From: Clavelina lepadiformis
Lineage: Eukaryota > Chordata > Ascidiacea > Aplousobranchia > Clavelinidae
DNA length: 64,000 nt
Assembly: GCF_947623445.1 (NCBI RefSeq)
Contig: NC_135247.1
Span: 6,388,501-6,452,500 of the forward strand
Direction of reading: 5' to 3'
The position numbers and the translations under genes were made by a program. Under the pieces are notes generated by a model that did not search any database, had not been told where the DNA came from, and saw nothing but the letters and a program-made list of their open reading frames with translations. Positions 36,006 to 49,377 of this stretch are shown piece after piece. Every line of letters begins with the position of its first letter. Within the stretch, counting starts at the first letter, position 1.

Positions 36006-36011
36006 AATAAA
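36006..36011 (+). terminator. polyadenylation signal of the IL-1-like gene
   Basis: AATAAA in TTCAATAAAGTTTTATTC, 217 bases after the stop codon, the first canonical signal downstream, giving a short 3' UTR. Confidence 0.6.
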
Positions 36012-36063
36012 GTTTTATTCAAACAGCTTGATTCTGTTGCGTGATACGCGGGTGGTGTAGCCA

Positions 36064-36118
36064 GGTATATAATATATAAGCCTCTCTCGCCGCGAACCGC
36101 CACGCCAGAGCCACACGT
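36064..36118 (+). promoter_or_regulatory. candidate promoter and short non-coding exon
   Basis: GTATATAATATATAAG (36065-36080) is TATA-like and is followed by a GC-rich tract (CTCTCTCGCCGCGAACCGCC) and a strong donor CACAC|GTAAGTGT at 36115/36116. The first coding exon of synthetase C is preceded by TTGTTAG|CGATCATGG, which could accept such a 5' exon from 3.4 kb away. The link is inference only. Confidence 0.25.
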
Positions 36119-36119
36119 A

Positions 36120-39100
36120 AGTGTTGACAATATACAAACTTTAAAACCGTACACAAAAACAGGCGTTAACTTCGTTAAAACTCATGAGAAATACAGACAG
36201 GTTTTGTTTGTATTAACAAAAGAAGTTATGTTTTTATCACTTTAGGTGAAATAGTTTTTTTTTATAAAATTCTAATCAAACTTAACCCGTGACAGAGACG
36301 GCTTATATGAAGGAAAAGTTGTAAGTTATATAAGCGAACTATAACACTTTATGCAGTAATTAATTCAAGCAATGTTATAAAGTGCTCTTAAACAAAAACG
36401 AACTTGTTTGGAAACAACATTGCACGATTACGAAGAAAGTGGTGGCGGACTTTACGTCGTAAATTATCGAACTTCTTGGTTAACATCGTAAAACTTTTAA
36501 TGATTGAAGATTTCTTAAATCATGAAAAGCTCAGCAACTGACGCTGAAGTGACAACAAAACACTGCCTGAATGCCACTTTTTGTTAACAATGTAGGGATT
36601 CTCTCTTTAAAAGATTTACGATGAAAAAAACCCTTACGTATTGCAGATTGCTCCCGTTAACCCTATTTACACTAGGCTTGGCTTCTCCCGCACACAATCC
36701 TAGCAACAAACTCTGATGTTGCTGTGATTAAAACTCATTTTAAAGGCTTAGGCGAAGTTCCAAAACCCTTCAATGCGAAGAACATGTAAAAACATCCATG
36801 CGTTACAAACTTTTTGTAACTAAGTGTAATACTAATATACACAGGTTACTTGTTAGGCAACTTGATTTCACTTATCTTACCGGTTTTTATGTTGAATTTG
36901 TTTATATATTTGGTGATTGTTTTCTTGTCACGTGCTTTTGATTTATCTATTATTTTTATGTACTGTACTGTTTTGTATTGCACGAACTTAGCACTCCCTG
37001 TAGCACATGTTTGAGTAAGTTTAGCTGTTGCCTTTGGCAGCATAGTGTAATCTTTAATTACGATTGTAATTCCGCACCGTTTTGTTTACGATACTAATTT
37101 TATTATGCACGTTCCATTACCCTTAATTTTGTGACATCAATCAATTCGGTGGATGTTCCCGTAGCAACAGCCTTTCTTGGTTTAGTTATTTTCCTCTACG
37201 AGATTTTCTGATATTTTTGAGATATTGATGTTTTAAAATTTTCATCTAATACGTGTTAATCGCATACATAGGCGCATTACGGACTTTAATAAATTCACAA
37301 TATTCTGACAGAGTTGGTGTAAAACTAATCCAGAACAGGATAAACCTCATTTTAATAAGAAAACTATACACTTAATTGTATTTTATCAAGTTATTATAAC
37401 AACAACAGACACCTTCCAGACGGACCAATCTTTTACAGCATGATAATCCAAAGGTTGATAAACTCTTCATTCCAAAGTCTTAAGCTGCGGATCATACAGT
37501 TCTCAGTGGCAGAAATACTGTAGATAAAGTGCTTGACAAAGATTTAATAACTTGTGCTTAGCCTAGTCAGTTTACGAATTCTCATCTTATGCTATAGCGT
37601 AATATCAGCAACAATCATGACTCATTTTGTTGCATCTGTGGTCAACATACAACGCAAAATCAAAGTGAAAACATCACAAAATTTGTTAAGCATTTGTTCT
37701 TTCGTACTTCAAGGGTGAACCTTAGCGATCAATTGGCGATTTTGCATACATTGGGGTTCCCACAGGCCACAAGGTATGCAAAACCTGTGTAGATGTGGAA
37801 AAGGGTTGAGGTTGTGGCAAAATGGAAAAAAAGCTTGAAGTTTGGTGTACCCATATGGTGTGGAGAGAACTACAAAATCACCACGATAACGTTTATATCT
37901 CATAGTGAAGTTAACAGGTTTTAATCGTAGCAAGAAAAATAGGAAGTATGCTGGCTTGGCATCAGTGAGGTGACTAGTGTTGCACTCTGAAGGTATTCCT
38001 GGTCCTGTCTTGACATCACTGTCAAACCTTTAAAAATCAAACAAAGAAGAACCACATGACAAACACAACTACAATCGCAAGTTTTATTAACTAATGTCAA
38101 AACATTTTTATCAGAGCAATCATCAAATCATAAGCTCCTACGAGATTAGATTTGCTTTTTTTTAAATAACCGGTTAGGCAGCTCCCACCCAGTATAATTG
38201 AAGCCATCTTTCTCATTCTTTCGTCTATGACACTCTTTTTCCCTTAAAGATATGTTTCTGTTATAAGATGCGGCATGTATTTCTGCATTATCGTTAGCAT
38301 ATGTTCGATTCTGATTTAACAAAATTTGCTTTTCGTGTTGGTGAGCTTGGAAAATTTAAAGTTTTTCTTAACATTTAGCGCCCTTTTGTAAAGATTTTAT
38401 AGCCAAGATCTGCGTTGCATTATCCTCAATAACAATGCGCTGACGATGCTAATGCAAGTTGTGTATGTCTTGTAACTGGATCATTTACTAAAAATGCACT
38501 GTCTAGTATACGAACCTCGTGATTCTTCTATAACGTTAAAATGTGCATTAATCAATTTAAAAATGTTTCTTGGTATCACTAAGGTTTATATGTCCTGGTT
38601 GTGAACTTATAACTTACAAATAAACTTGTTTAATTTTCTTGTCAAAATTTTATGAACAGTAACGTAATTAATTTTTTTAATCAAAGAGGTTTCATGGTGG
38701 TTACCCTTATAAGGTTTAGTTTTCATAGGGTTTTATTAAGTTAGCATTGAAGACAGATATATTTAACAAGCTCTGAAACCCTATAGGTGTACCAGTAGTT
38801 TATGCAAAATAGGCAAATTAACCCAACATAAATGTAACGAATTCTTGCTTTGTTCTATGAATGACCTATTTTTGTTTTAAGTAAGCGCAACAGCAAGTGC
38901 TTAGCTGCGTTGCCCTGAAGATACATGAACTCATCTCTGAATTGTGCCATTGCTAACTTTACAAACATCAGTGCAACAGAGTGAAGTAGAACGTTTCGTA
39001 ATCAATCAGGATAATCAACTTGAGAGACATAGAGAAGAATTATCAGCTTTAGAAAACATTATATTCGCCTGAAGGCATATCAGCATAGCCGAAACATGAA

Positions 39101-39480
39101 CGTTTTTTCTGGGGTAGGCTTGATAACAATGTAAGAAAGTGTAGTTGGGTACGTTGCAGACCAACACAGTTCAGTAGCCTAGTTAGTTTCATGCGTTTAT
39201 GCAAGACAGTTGAAAAAAGATTGTTTGACCGTATAGTAGGTTAAAATTTTGAATAAATCTAGACAAAACATAAAACAGCTTCACCCGAATTCTTCACAGG
39301 CTTTTAAAATGAAAAAAGTATAGGTGTTTGATGAAGCTTTGTTGATGTATTTGTAAGAAATTTTCTTATATATTGTCTTTACTTTTGTATATTCTATACT
39401 ATCTTTAATTTTATGGACCAATCAAGGCTCTTAATACAACCTAGAATCCTTACATTCAGTATAGTGAGCTATTGTTAGCG
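36120..39480. other. intergenic region before synthetase C
   Basis: No coding exon found in about 3.3 kb. At 39068-39110 CGCCTGAAGGCATATCAGCA...GCCGAAACATGAACG resembles short hairpin ends of retroelements but could not be assigned. Confidence 0.4.
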
Positions 39481-39483
39481 ATC

Positions 39484-42400
39484 ATGGTGTTAAAGAGTCC
39501 GATGCCCGACATAGTATTGCCTGGTCATAGTTTTCATGAGTATATGCTTCGGAGATTACAAGCCCATGGAGACGAAATTGCTTTGGTAAATATTCTTATA
39601 GCCTTTTAGCCTTCTGCAACTTTTCATAAACTATATCGGCAACATTCTAGTTATTACAACCACATGAAATATAATACATTTCATATGCTTGAAGCAACCA
39701 GGACCTAAACACACGCTTCAAGTGCAAGCAAAATATATGCTGTGCATGCAATAAAGTCGAAGAAGGTAACACACGTCATCGCTTCGTACCTTTTCTATTC
39801 TGGGTGTGATGTGGGCTAATGCGGATACCGACTGTAATAAGAAATGAAGAATAATAATATGAAGGGCTCTATGCCGTTTGATTTGGTTAAATATATCTAA
39901 TTCTACATGGAATGTTTGAATCGAGAGGCAAGCATGCCAGCATGCACAGAATACATTTGAAAAATTGTTGAAGCGTGAGTTTTTGCAACCTGCATGTCTT
40001 GATCTCTTGAAGCTCTAAATCTGTTTGATTCGAGTTATTATTATGAATGCAGAAACTTATTTTTTATCAATTAATGATAGTGAAACAGCTGATAAAGTAT
40101 TATCTCAGTCACATTTATTTCCAGATTGCCTGCGAAAATGGGGACACAATAACTTTTAACCAGATCAGAGAAAATGCTTTGAAATGCGCATGCGCATTCA
40201 ATAGCTTGGGTATAAAGAAAGGTGACGTAATAGCAACATGCTGTTCAAATTCTTTCGCTTTCTCTTACGTTCTGATTGGAGCATCAATATGTGGAGCAGT
40301 GGTAACAACGTGCAACCCGAATTACACCAAAGGTACTTGGAGCAATGCCGAGTTCTATTTCATAAGTGACTGGAATCACTCTTCCGCTATCTTTAAGGAG
40401 CTTTAAGAAATTTTAAGCAGTTTTGACAAAATAGTTGCATTTCGTCATAATGATTGTTATGACAAGTAAGTAATTGTAACATGTAAGACAACACCTATGT
40501 AATTATAGTCGTTGCAACATTTCTGCTCAGTGTTTCTGCCGCCTACAAAATTAGCTTTAGAGTAAGCAATAAAACTGTATGAAAATTATAGAGGAAATGG
40601 GAAGTCAATTTGCTGACTCTCAACCAAGGATAATACTCATTGATGGGAAAAATCACCAAAAAATCAAAGACATAAGTCTTAATGTAAAAAGTATTATGGT
40701 AAGCATTTATATCGATGTCATTGTTAGAAAGCAACGAAGAAATTGGTTTTATTCTGTAATTATGTATTTGCAACGTCTAGCGCATCATTTCTGTTGATGA
40801 AAGTACTGAATGTGGAACTATCGCAGACTTGATGGAAAAAGCAACTTTTGCTGGTATAAATTTAAATCTGGCATGGCACTAAAGGACATCAAATCACTTC
40901 GTAATGCTTTCAATTTCCTCAGACTATCCTCACGACACAGTTGTTGAATCCGACGACACACTATTATTACCGTACTCTAGTGGCACAACTGGACTGCCTA
41001 AAGGAATTATGCTTACTCACCAAAATGTTGTTGCTTTGAACGAAATAAGCAGGTAGAAACTTTGTATAAATGTACCTAAGTTATATTTAATTAAAGAAAT
41101 TAATTACATAACTACTGTAATTTTCATGTTCTATAGGTGTATTTTCATATTTATATAGGTTTGTTTTACAGAATGACATTCGGTATCTGGCAGACGGATA
41201 GCTTGTATTTAGTTTTGCCAACATTTCATATTGCTGGTATATTAAGCATAACACTTAGCCTTTCCATGGGCACAAAGGTGGTGATGGAAAAACGCTTCTC
41301 GTTGGAAAGTTTATTCAGAAATATTGAAAAACACAAGGTAACATTAAGTTTTCACATAATCTGAAATCTGTCATTGGAAAAACGAGATATGTCATGGTGG
41401 CTCCAGTGCTTCTCAACTGAGAGTATTATTTGGATGTACTACAAAAGCTTGTAGATTTTTAGTGTCATCGTTAATGGCAGATTATGAACTAAAGTTTTGC
41501 TTACCTTGACCAGTTTTCTAAAAAATTCCTTTTTGAGTTTTTATTCTTTCTCGTTTATCACATTTCTTTCTTTGCAACTATACTTACCATCTATAACTTG
41601 AAGGAAATCATATAGGCAGGTACACGACGTTTCAAAATCGTTGTTTATATATGGCCAACAAAATTTATGTATACGGCGTTTAAAAAGTGTACACCATAAA
41701 TTGGCAGCTATTGTACATATAAATATGAAAATACATTTCATTTGAAGTCGATTTAAAGCAATTTATGACGCGTACAACCCCCAAATTTTTGCCCATTGCC
41801 CAATTTAGGAGAGATGATCAAACACAGGAAAACTCAGCTTTTAGAAACTTTTACTCCCCCACCCTCAAACGCATTCCCAAATACGCCACTGACCAAGCTT
41901 ATCATAGCATGTAAGATTAATGATAATACCACCGAAAGTCAGGTAAAGCTGTTTAAACTATAGGTCACTATCAATAAAAATGTCAAACAAGGTTAGCTTT
42001 TAGTGTGAATTTAACGTAAACATATTTTTCTACAGATCACTTTACTGGTCTCTGTCCCACCAATGGTTTTGGCAATATTTAACAGTCCGTTACTTTCCAC
42101 ATATGACATTTCGTCTCTATCGAGAATTATTTGCGGTGCAGCCCCATTGGCTGACGGTGTCGCTGTCGAAGTCCAAAAACGATTGAATGTCCGTTTATAT
42201 CAACGTAAGCATTTTTGTGTGTTTTATAGTGGGGAACCGGTATTTATTTGCTTTATTTAAACATAAATAAATAAATTATAACTTAGTATAAATTTAATTT
42301 TCGTATAAATTTAAAATATAAATATTTGTGACCAAAATGAAGATCGCAGTACTTAAAAAAGGCTTTTTAAACTTTATAGTGGTAAATTTTGTACTTGTGT

Positions 42401-44945
42401 TGAAATGTTTGAGATATAGTTAATCCTGCCTGTCTATACCTTTGTCATCCTTGGACTAAAAAAGGTTTTGCACGACATTAACTTATGAATCGTAATTGTT
42501 TAACCCACTGCTGCTTGCTGTCGTGCCTGAAGATAGACACAAACCTATGTATGTCAGGTCTATTCTTACACCACATTTAAACTCATGAATAACGATGAAC
42601 TTAATAAACTCATGAAAACTATCATGTCATATGTAGCCTATACTGGGTTTAGTTTGTTATGGACGCATTTAGATTTTACTTCTTTCACATGACTTGTTTT
42701 TTATTAAACCAAACTTGGCTCGTGGCTAACACACTCTTTAGGTCCTAGGCTACATAAGCAATACGGTGCTACAATAGTGACGTTATAGTTCAGTGCGAAA
42801 ACCACTAAGGCGACAACCCGCTAACAAAACCACTTGACTACGCTCCCGCAGGTGGTCGACTTACCGGGATTCTACGATACTCCTTTGTTGTCTGTCACAG
42901 GAAACATTCTAATCATACTTGATTCGAATACCGAAGTGATCTCTATTGTTTCTTTTAAAGTGACGTAACAAGAACCGCGATCTTCGTCATAATTAAGCGA
43001 TGAATTTGCGTTTTTTTGCCACATATTTATATCAATAACTGCTTAACCACTACTTATTAGTGCAAATCCTTTTACGGTATATTTGCTGACAACTACTCTT
43101 TGGACTTGCCCCTCACTTTAAGGAAATTTAGATACTGTTTTACTCAAATAGACAGACTTATGGTTTCTCAACCAGTATAATGTAAACATAAACTTGCTAC
43201 AGTATGGGGAATGTCAGAAGCTGTTCCTTTGACTTCATCTGGATTGGATGTTAATATTCCCATTCGCTCTGTCGGCGTCGTCACTCCCAATACCATGCTG
43301 AAGGTAGTACTACAGCCTATGTTGACTTGAAAAGCTACAGCGTCTTTTTATAATACTGCAGGCTAACACAACATTTTCCCCATGCTCTTTTACAATAGGT
43401 TGTCAATCCGGAAACTGACACGGAATTAGGACCAAACGAAGAGGGCGAGTTATGTGGAAAAGGTCCGCAGGTATGAATTTATTTTACCAATGGAAATATC
43501 ATCGATATGGTGTGAGGTATGAATATAGGTCTACTCGTTATTATGGCATCATTTATGTTGTCTGGGAACAGTCAACCTTTCACCACATATTTTTTCCGCT
43601 TTAATGGCTGACTTGAGGCACATTGATTGCCATTACAGTGCAAAAAACATTTGTAATTTAACAGCGAAAAGGTCCCAGGTTCATGCTACGCTGTCAAAAA
43701 GCGTTCATTTGAAAACTTTTATCAAATAATTTTTTTTATTACTTGTAGGTGATGAAGGGCTACTTTAACAATCGCACAGCGACATCAAATTGCATCGATT
43801 CCGAAGGATGGCTGCACACAGGAGATATCGGTTATTATGACAAACATGGATGCGTTTACATCATTGACCGGCTGAAGGAGCTGATTAAATACAAAGGGTT
43901 TCAGGTAATCTTTTCTTATACGTTGTTGAGTTATTTTTGCAAAATGTACTCATACATTTAGCAAAATCCAAACCGTGTTTAAACCAGAAATATACTTGTA
44001 TATGACTACCAAAACCAAGGTCAAAATATCACATGTTATGCCAGTTTAAGCATACGGGTTTGCACGTTGGGCCACAAGTAGCGAATTAAAAAAATCTAAA
44101 ATAAAAAAGGCAGCTGCAGAAATATGGTTTTTGAGAAAAATGTTAAAAATCACATGGAGGGAAAGGACTAAAATTTGCAAAAATGGAAAGGACTTCAACA
44201 AAATCATTCAGAAAACAACAAATGCAATTCATAGGACATGTCCATAGATATGGAAATCTGGAGAAAGCAGCAGTGTTGTTAGGTTTCATAGAAGGAAGAG
44301 TAGTGGACGAAAAAATTGACATATCTCATTAGTTTAAATAAATCGACCATAGATGGGTATGTTAAAACAACGACTTTATCCGCATGTCCAATGACAGAGA
44401 GGCTTTGATGACCACGATCGCCGATGTTAGTCGCAGATCTGGCACTTAACTAACTTATGCTTTGAGAACATAGAGATTGCAATCATTTCTAAAACTACCT
44501 CAAAACTTAGGTTGCTCCGGCTGAACTCGAAGAAGTCCTTTTGCGTCACCCGCAAATATCTGATGTTGCAGTGATTGGTATTTCTGATGCGCAAGCTGGA
44601 GAGGTACCAAAAGCATTCGTTGTCAAAAATGACAAATCTCTTGCTGCTGAAGACATTCATAAATATTTGGAAGGTATGATATTGTCTATATAGGTTCCGT
44701 TTTCTTATAGTAAATATCAAGCAGTTTTGATTGTATCAGCAAGAAATTGTTATTTTCCTTTATGACGATACATTTGTTTAATTGCAAGTGACTGCTGTTG
44801 AATTTTACCAGGGAAGGTGTCATCTTACAAACATTTGCGTGGAGGAGTCACATTTCTTGATGTTATTCCTAAAAGTCCAAGCGGAAAGATTGTAAGAAGA
44901 TACTTACGTGATCAGGAAAAGAAAAAACTTTCAAACAGAAACTAA
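39484..44945 (+). CDS. 4-coumarate-CoA ligase-like acyl-CoA synthetase C
   Basis: Complete gene, twelve exons: 39484-39585, 40125-40332, 40592-40698, 40781-40853, 40923-41052, 41172-41337, 42036-42204, 43203-43303, 43399-43470, 43749-43904, 44511-44673, 44812-44945; 526 residues, same intron phases as A and [12 protein letters not shown] (181-191), [15 protein letters not shown] and [11 protein letters not shown] are intact, so the adenylation and thioesterification machinery is present. Differences from A/B: FHIAG instead of FHIYG, and LWGMSE (319-324) instead of G(Y/W)GLTE, so the acyl pocket is probably altered; the conserved Glu324 remains. The C-terminus is KKKLSNRN, not SKL, so peroxisomal import by PTS1 is lost. 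A LINE fragment lies in intron 10. Confidence 0.93.
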
Positions 44946-46943
44946 GACAAAAATTAATGAAACAAAAAAATGTTTGGGTTTTATTGTTAATCTCTATTAA
45001 TTGATTACAAAGCATTACTGTATACATATTATACTGCAAACTATACTAAATCGATTTATTTATGACGTTAACTGGTGGCTTGCAAGACTAATGTTATATA
45101 TGTTGTCTGATAGTAATATTGCCACTGATTTGAATGCAAGTATACGAAAAACGCACACCTGCTTTTTGTTCTTGTAACATTAGACTAATACATAATTTAA
45201 AGGAGCAACCGATCCAGTTGTTGCTATAGAGCAAGCTTTTTTCAGAAACATTCTCACGCAAGTTGATATATATCCAAACTGAAGCTTGTTCGAGCGATTT
45301 TGTTGTCATAATACCAATATCAACTGTCGGTAAATCGAAAGTTTACCTCAGTTTACATCAAGTTGATGGCAATAAGAAACAAAAAGATACCTGCAGAGCA
45401 GACCTACTGTAGGTGGTGTTTACTATAATTTGCTGCAGGGCAAAGACTTTTAAATAACAGTTTTAACTTGCTTTTTAAATAGACTGCTGGTATTTTTGTT
45501 GTCATGTTAGCTTCTGTGTAATCGATAAGTTAGGCTATCGGTACATTCAAGCTCCGCAAAACCTGATGACGACATCACCCTGCACAACTATGCGCAAAAT
45601 ACATTGAATTTCATGAAAGTTTGCGAACTCAAATATGCCAAAATACATTTTGAAAATTATTGAAGCGTGAATGACCGCAGGAAATAATCTTCGTAGTTTG
45701 ACAGCGGAACCGGCAATCAACTAACATGTGGAGAAATACAAAATCTAGCTATGCGATGTGCGTGTAGCCTATACGTTGAACAAGTTAGGAATCAGTAAGG
45801 GTGACGTGATTGCAATTAGCTTGGTCAACTGTATGGAATTTATTCCAATTGAAGTCACCATTTCAGCCTGTGGAGTGATGATCACTACGTGCAATCCTAA
45901 TTATACGAAAGGTATCAAAGCCATCTGACTTCTTAACTGCCATTGTATGAAACATTGTATTGTAATTACCACATCATTGCTATGCCTTGCAGACGAACTC
46001 ATAAAGCAATTTCCAGATTGTAAATCAAAGCTTGCATTTGTGGATTTACAACATGTTCGAAAAATGGAAGAAATTGCTGGAAAAATATCTTCGCTTACGG
46101 TAGGCTATCATTTCTGGAAGTGTTGAAGAAAGTAAAGAAAAAAAACACAACATAGACTATTCCAGTACTCTGTTACACATATTAAACATCCAGCTGCTGT
46201 GGTAACAGGACACGATAAATTACAAACAGTATTCCGAATTGTGAAATGTACTTTGCCTATATGTACTCTTCAACATGTGGTGGTAACATCACTTTTACGA
46301 AATTATTTGTTGATAATACCACATGTACACCATCGGTCAACATCCCGGTTATGCTTTATTTAACGATTTAACAACCAGCTCAAAATTAAAAGGTAAAGTA
46401 GTTAAACAATTTCAGGTCATACTATAACAGATCACGGCATGAGGTTTTTGCTTAGACTTGACAAAGTTCAAGATTTTTTAAGTTTGTCTTCAGTTGATGA
46501 GGAAGATGCGTTTTTGCTTCTTTATGCTAGTGGGACAACTGGATTACCAAAAGGAATAGTACACACGCAAAGGAACTTGACAGCAATATGTGAATTACGA
46601 AAGTAAGCTTACTTACAACTGGCCATACTAAAAGTTGCTACCGCAAACCGAGGCTTAGGGTATTTCACTTGCAGCATATCCCTTGGACAAGGAGCAAAAC
46701 TGATCATCGAGAAACGATTTTCTGTAAAAAAACTGCTTACCAGCTCAGTAAAGTACAAGGTAATATTCACAAGATATTTTAAAAGATTCGTAGCCTCAAA
46801 GCTATTGCATTTTATTGAAATGTCGCATTTGTTCCTGCCGTGTCACCGATGATTTTGCAAATCTACAATAGTGATTTGCTGGCTCAGCATGACATCGTTA
46901 ACCAGGATTGTATGTTCTGCCGCTGCTTTACCGGACGGGGTTG
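39597..46943 (+). repeat. tandem segmental duplication, left copy
   Basis: Begins at TTATAGCCTTTTAGCCTTCT in intron 1 of synthetase C and ends inside pseudogene 1 near TTACCGGACGGGGTTGC. Exons, introns and spacers are matched in order by 48861-57417. Exon 2 of the two copies differs at 2 of 208 bases, so the event is recent. Confidence 0.9.
44107..44320 (+). mobile_element. LINE reverse-transcriptase C-terminal fragment in intron 10 of C
   Basis: Reads [16 protein letters not shown], then with shifts in frame '[20 protein letters not shown]' and '[14 protein letters not shown]', the conserved tail after the RT domain of many LINEs (W-FLRRML-I-W ... R-QL-FLGH--R---LE ... G-I-GKR). The duplicated copy in gene D is at 54811-55025. 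Confidence 0.75.
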
Positions 46944-47866
46944 CTAGTGACGTTAAAATACGCCTGGGTATTCGCTTATTTCAAGGTAAGTCTTGTAGTT
47001 GTCATACAAGAAACTTTCACTTCATACCGTACTTGACTCTTAAATCACTCAGGTTTCTGGTTAACAGAAAGCTTGCCTTTAACAGCTGCCGCATTGGACA
47101 TGCACAATTGCACATTCCTATTTGATCGATTGGAACTTTAGTTCCAAATACAACATTAAAAGTAAGAATACTGAGCTTTCAAGAAGATCGTACTCAAGAA
47201 AAGTTGTTGTTACGTTGCATGTTTCACATTTGTAGATAGTGGATAAGAACATCGGAAATGTCTTGGACCAAACCAAGCAGGAGAACTATGCGTTAAAGGT
47301 CCTCACGTGAGTACCATATATGAAAATTGAAGTATTAAGTTATGCTAAGTATGTGAGTTAACTTAGTCTATGGTACATCAACCAAGGGGAATGGCTTTCT
47401 ATGAGGGTAGTTTTCGGTTAAACATTAATTAGGCTTAAATTACGTGCACACGGTTATGAAAAGATATTACAATAGTCCAAAAGCAATATTAAACTCAATT
47501 GATCATGAAGGCTGGTTTCACACAGGGGATGTTGGTTACTATAACGAACGCTGGTATTTGTTTATTGTGGATAGACTGAAAAAGATGATCAAATTCCACG
47601 GATTTCAGGTCAAATTTGATCTTCTATAGTGAAGTTACTGATGTGATGTGGCATCTTTGATGGAATCAGCAATAACATATACAAATTTATGGTCGTTTGT
47701 ACCGGCTGATTTAGAAGCACTACTTTTAAGTTATCCAAAAGTATCCGACGCTGCGATGATTGGGGTCCCGTACGGTGACGCAGGCGAAGCCTCCAAAGCT
47801 TATTTAGTTCGGATTGATCCTTCCCTAATAGCAGAAGACAAACACCAACTCATAAAAGGTAGATTA
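45690..47866 (+). pseudogene. acyl-CoA synthetase pseudogene 1
   Basis: Third cluster member, decayed. Recognisable exon relics: 45748-45911 (CGEIQNLAMRCAC... then GISKGDVIAISLVNCMEF, separated by a 7-bp insertion AGCCTAT that shifts frame), 45993-46099 (DELIKQFPDCKSKLAF, intact), about 46462-46602 ([14 protein letters not shown]), about 46669-46759 (LGQGAKLIIEKRFS; the FHIYG region before it is lost), about 46833-46986 (frame change before SLTRIVCSAAALPDGV), about 47053-47161, about 47236-47308, 47444-47609 (RYYNSPK...HTGDVGYY; no AG acceptor before it), about 47700-47861 (PADLEALLLSYPKVSD). First and last exons were not found. Several frameshifts and lost splice sites make a functional product unlikely. 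Confidence 0.85.
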
Positions 47867-48860
47867 GCATAGAATATAGAAACTTTAAAACTACGATGTA
47901 AGCTCGTTTCATATTTCAGTGCATAAGTGAAATTACGACGCAAAGTTGTTGTGGCTGTGGCAGAGGGAGAGTATAAGTTCGGGCCCGAATCTGGCCCGAT
48001 TTGTTTGTAACTTGCTGACCCGAAACGCCCGGCCCGACTTATAACTCTGATTTATTTATTTATTTTTGCCAACTTTATTTTGACCTAACGAAATTGCTTA
48101 TTTGTAGAGGCCACAGTTCTTCCTCCAGTTACCCAAACATAACATTTTGTCGATTTCAGACCCAAACGTAATATTTTGTCGAAAAGTCAAGGTGTTTTAT
48201 GGATTATAAAAAGTGCGTCGTGTTTTTTGGCGATAGATTTAGGTAGCTTGTGTTATTTTGTCCTTGTGAAAAAGGCACTATGCCTCGATTTTCTCCGCAT
48301 GCTAAATTCTAATAAACAGCAGATTAAACAATTAATCAGAAAAATCTCGACAAATCTGTCTAACTTTTGCTGAAGACGATTTAGCTTGCTTAGGCATTTA
48401 TGTAGCCTAATACGGAATGTCAGTAGGCTATTCCTAAAATCCAAACTGTTGATCTTCGAAAAGACCACGTTTATGAAGAGGAAGTGTTTTATAAGAATTA
48501 TTTAAATACGCAACAATGAATAAACAATGGACAATTTGCGATAAAAGTTACTGCTGATCCAAGTGGGCATTGTGACTTATTTCCTGTTTTTATGGGTTAA
48601 TATGGTTTAATTGTGTCGCAGTTCCTGATTTACAATGCTTCCACGAGGATTTTTACAAAAATTACTCTCAAAAAACACAAAAACTTTGTCAAAAGCCATA
48701 ATTTGACAAATTTTGACTTTATTGAAAATTTTGACTTTATTTTGACCTATAAACTTCTTAGTAACAATCCCCTAGGTGCTGAAAACAACTTTATTCTTTG
48801 ATTCGTGGTCAGACGAGGTCCTTAAAAAATTTTGACTTTATTGACTTTTGCGGGCCCTAC
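47867..48860. other. unique spacer between pseudogene 1 and the right duplication copy
   Basis: Contains copy 2 of the GGGCCCGA palindromic repeat (47957-48046) and AT-rich sequence. No first exon resembling MVL(R/K)S...LP...HG was seen upstream of synthetase D. The duplication junction is CGGGCCCTAC|TTATAGCC at 48860/48861. Confidence 0.6.
47957..48046 (+). repeat. GGGCCCGA-rich palindromic repeat, copy 2
   Basis: Inverted-orientation relative of 33178-33270. Contains TTCGGGCCCGAATC near its left end and CGGCCCGACTTATAAC at its right; outer parts TATAAGT / ACTTATA are inverted repeats. Confidence 0.5.
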
Positions 48861-49377
48861 TTATAGCCTTTTAGCCTTCTGCAACTTTTCATAAACTATA
48901 TCGGCAACATTCTAGTTATTACAACCACATGAAATATAATACATTTCATATGCTTGAAGCAACCAGGACCTAAACACACGCTTCAAGTGCAAGCAAAATA
49001 TATGCTGTGCATGCAATAAAGTCGAAGAAGGTAACACACGTCATCGCTTCGTACCTTTTATATTCTGGGTGTGATGTGGGCTAATGCGGATACCGACTGT
49101 GGTAGTAAGAAATGAAGGGCTCTATGCCGTTTGATTTGGTTAAATATATCTAATTCTACATAGAATGTTTGAATCGAGAGGCAAGCATGCCAGCATGCAC
49201 AGAATACATTTGAAAAATTGTTGAAGCGTGAGTTTTTGCAACCTGCATGTCTTGATCTCTTGAAGCTCTAAATCTGTTTGATCCGAGTTATTATTATGAT
49301 TGCAGAAACTTATTTTTTATCAATTAATGATAGTGAAACAGCTGATAAAGTATTATCTTAGTCTCATATATTTCCAG

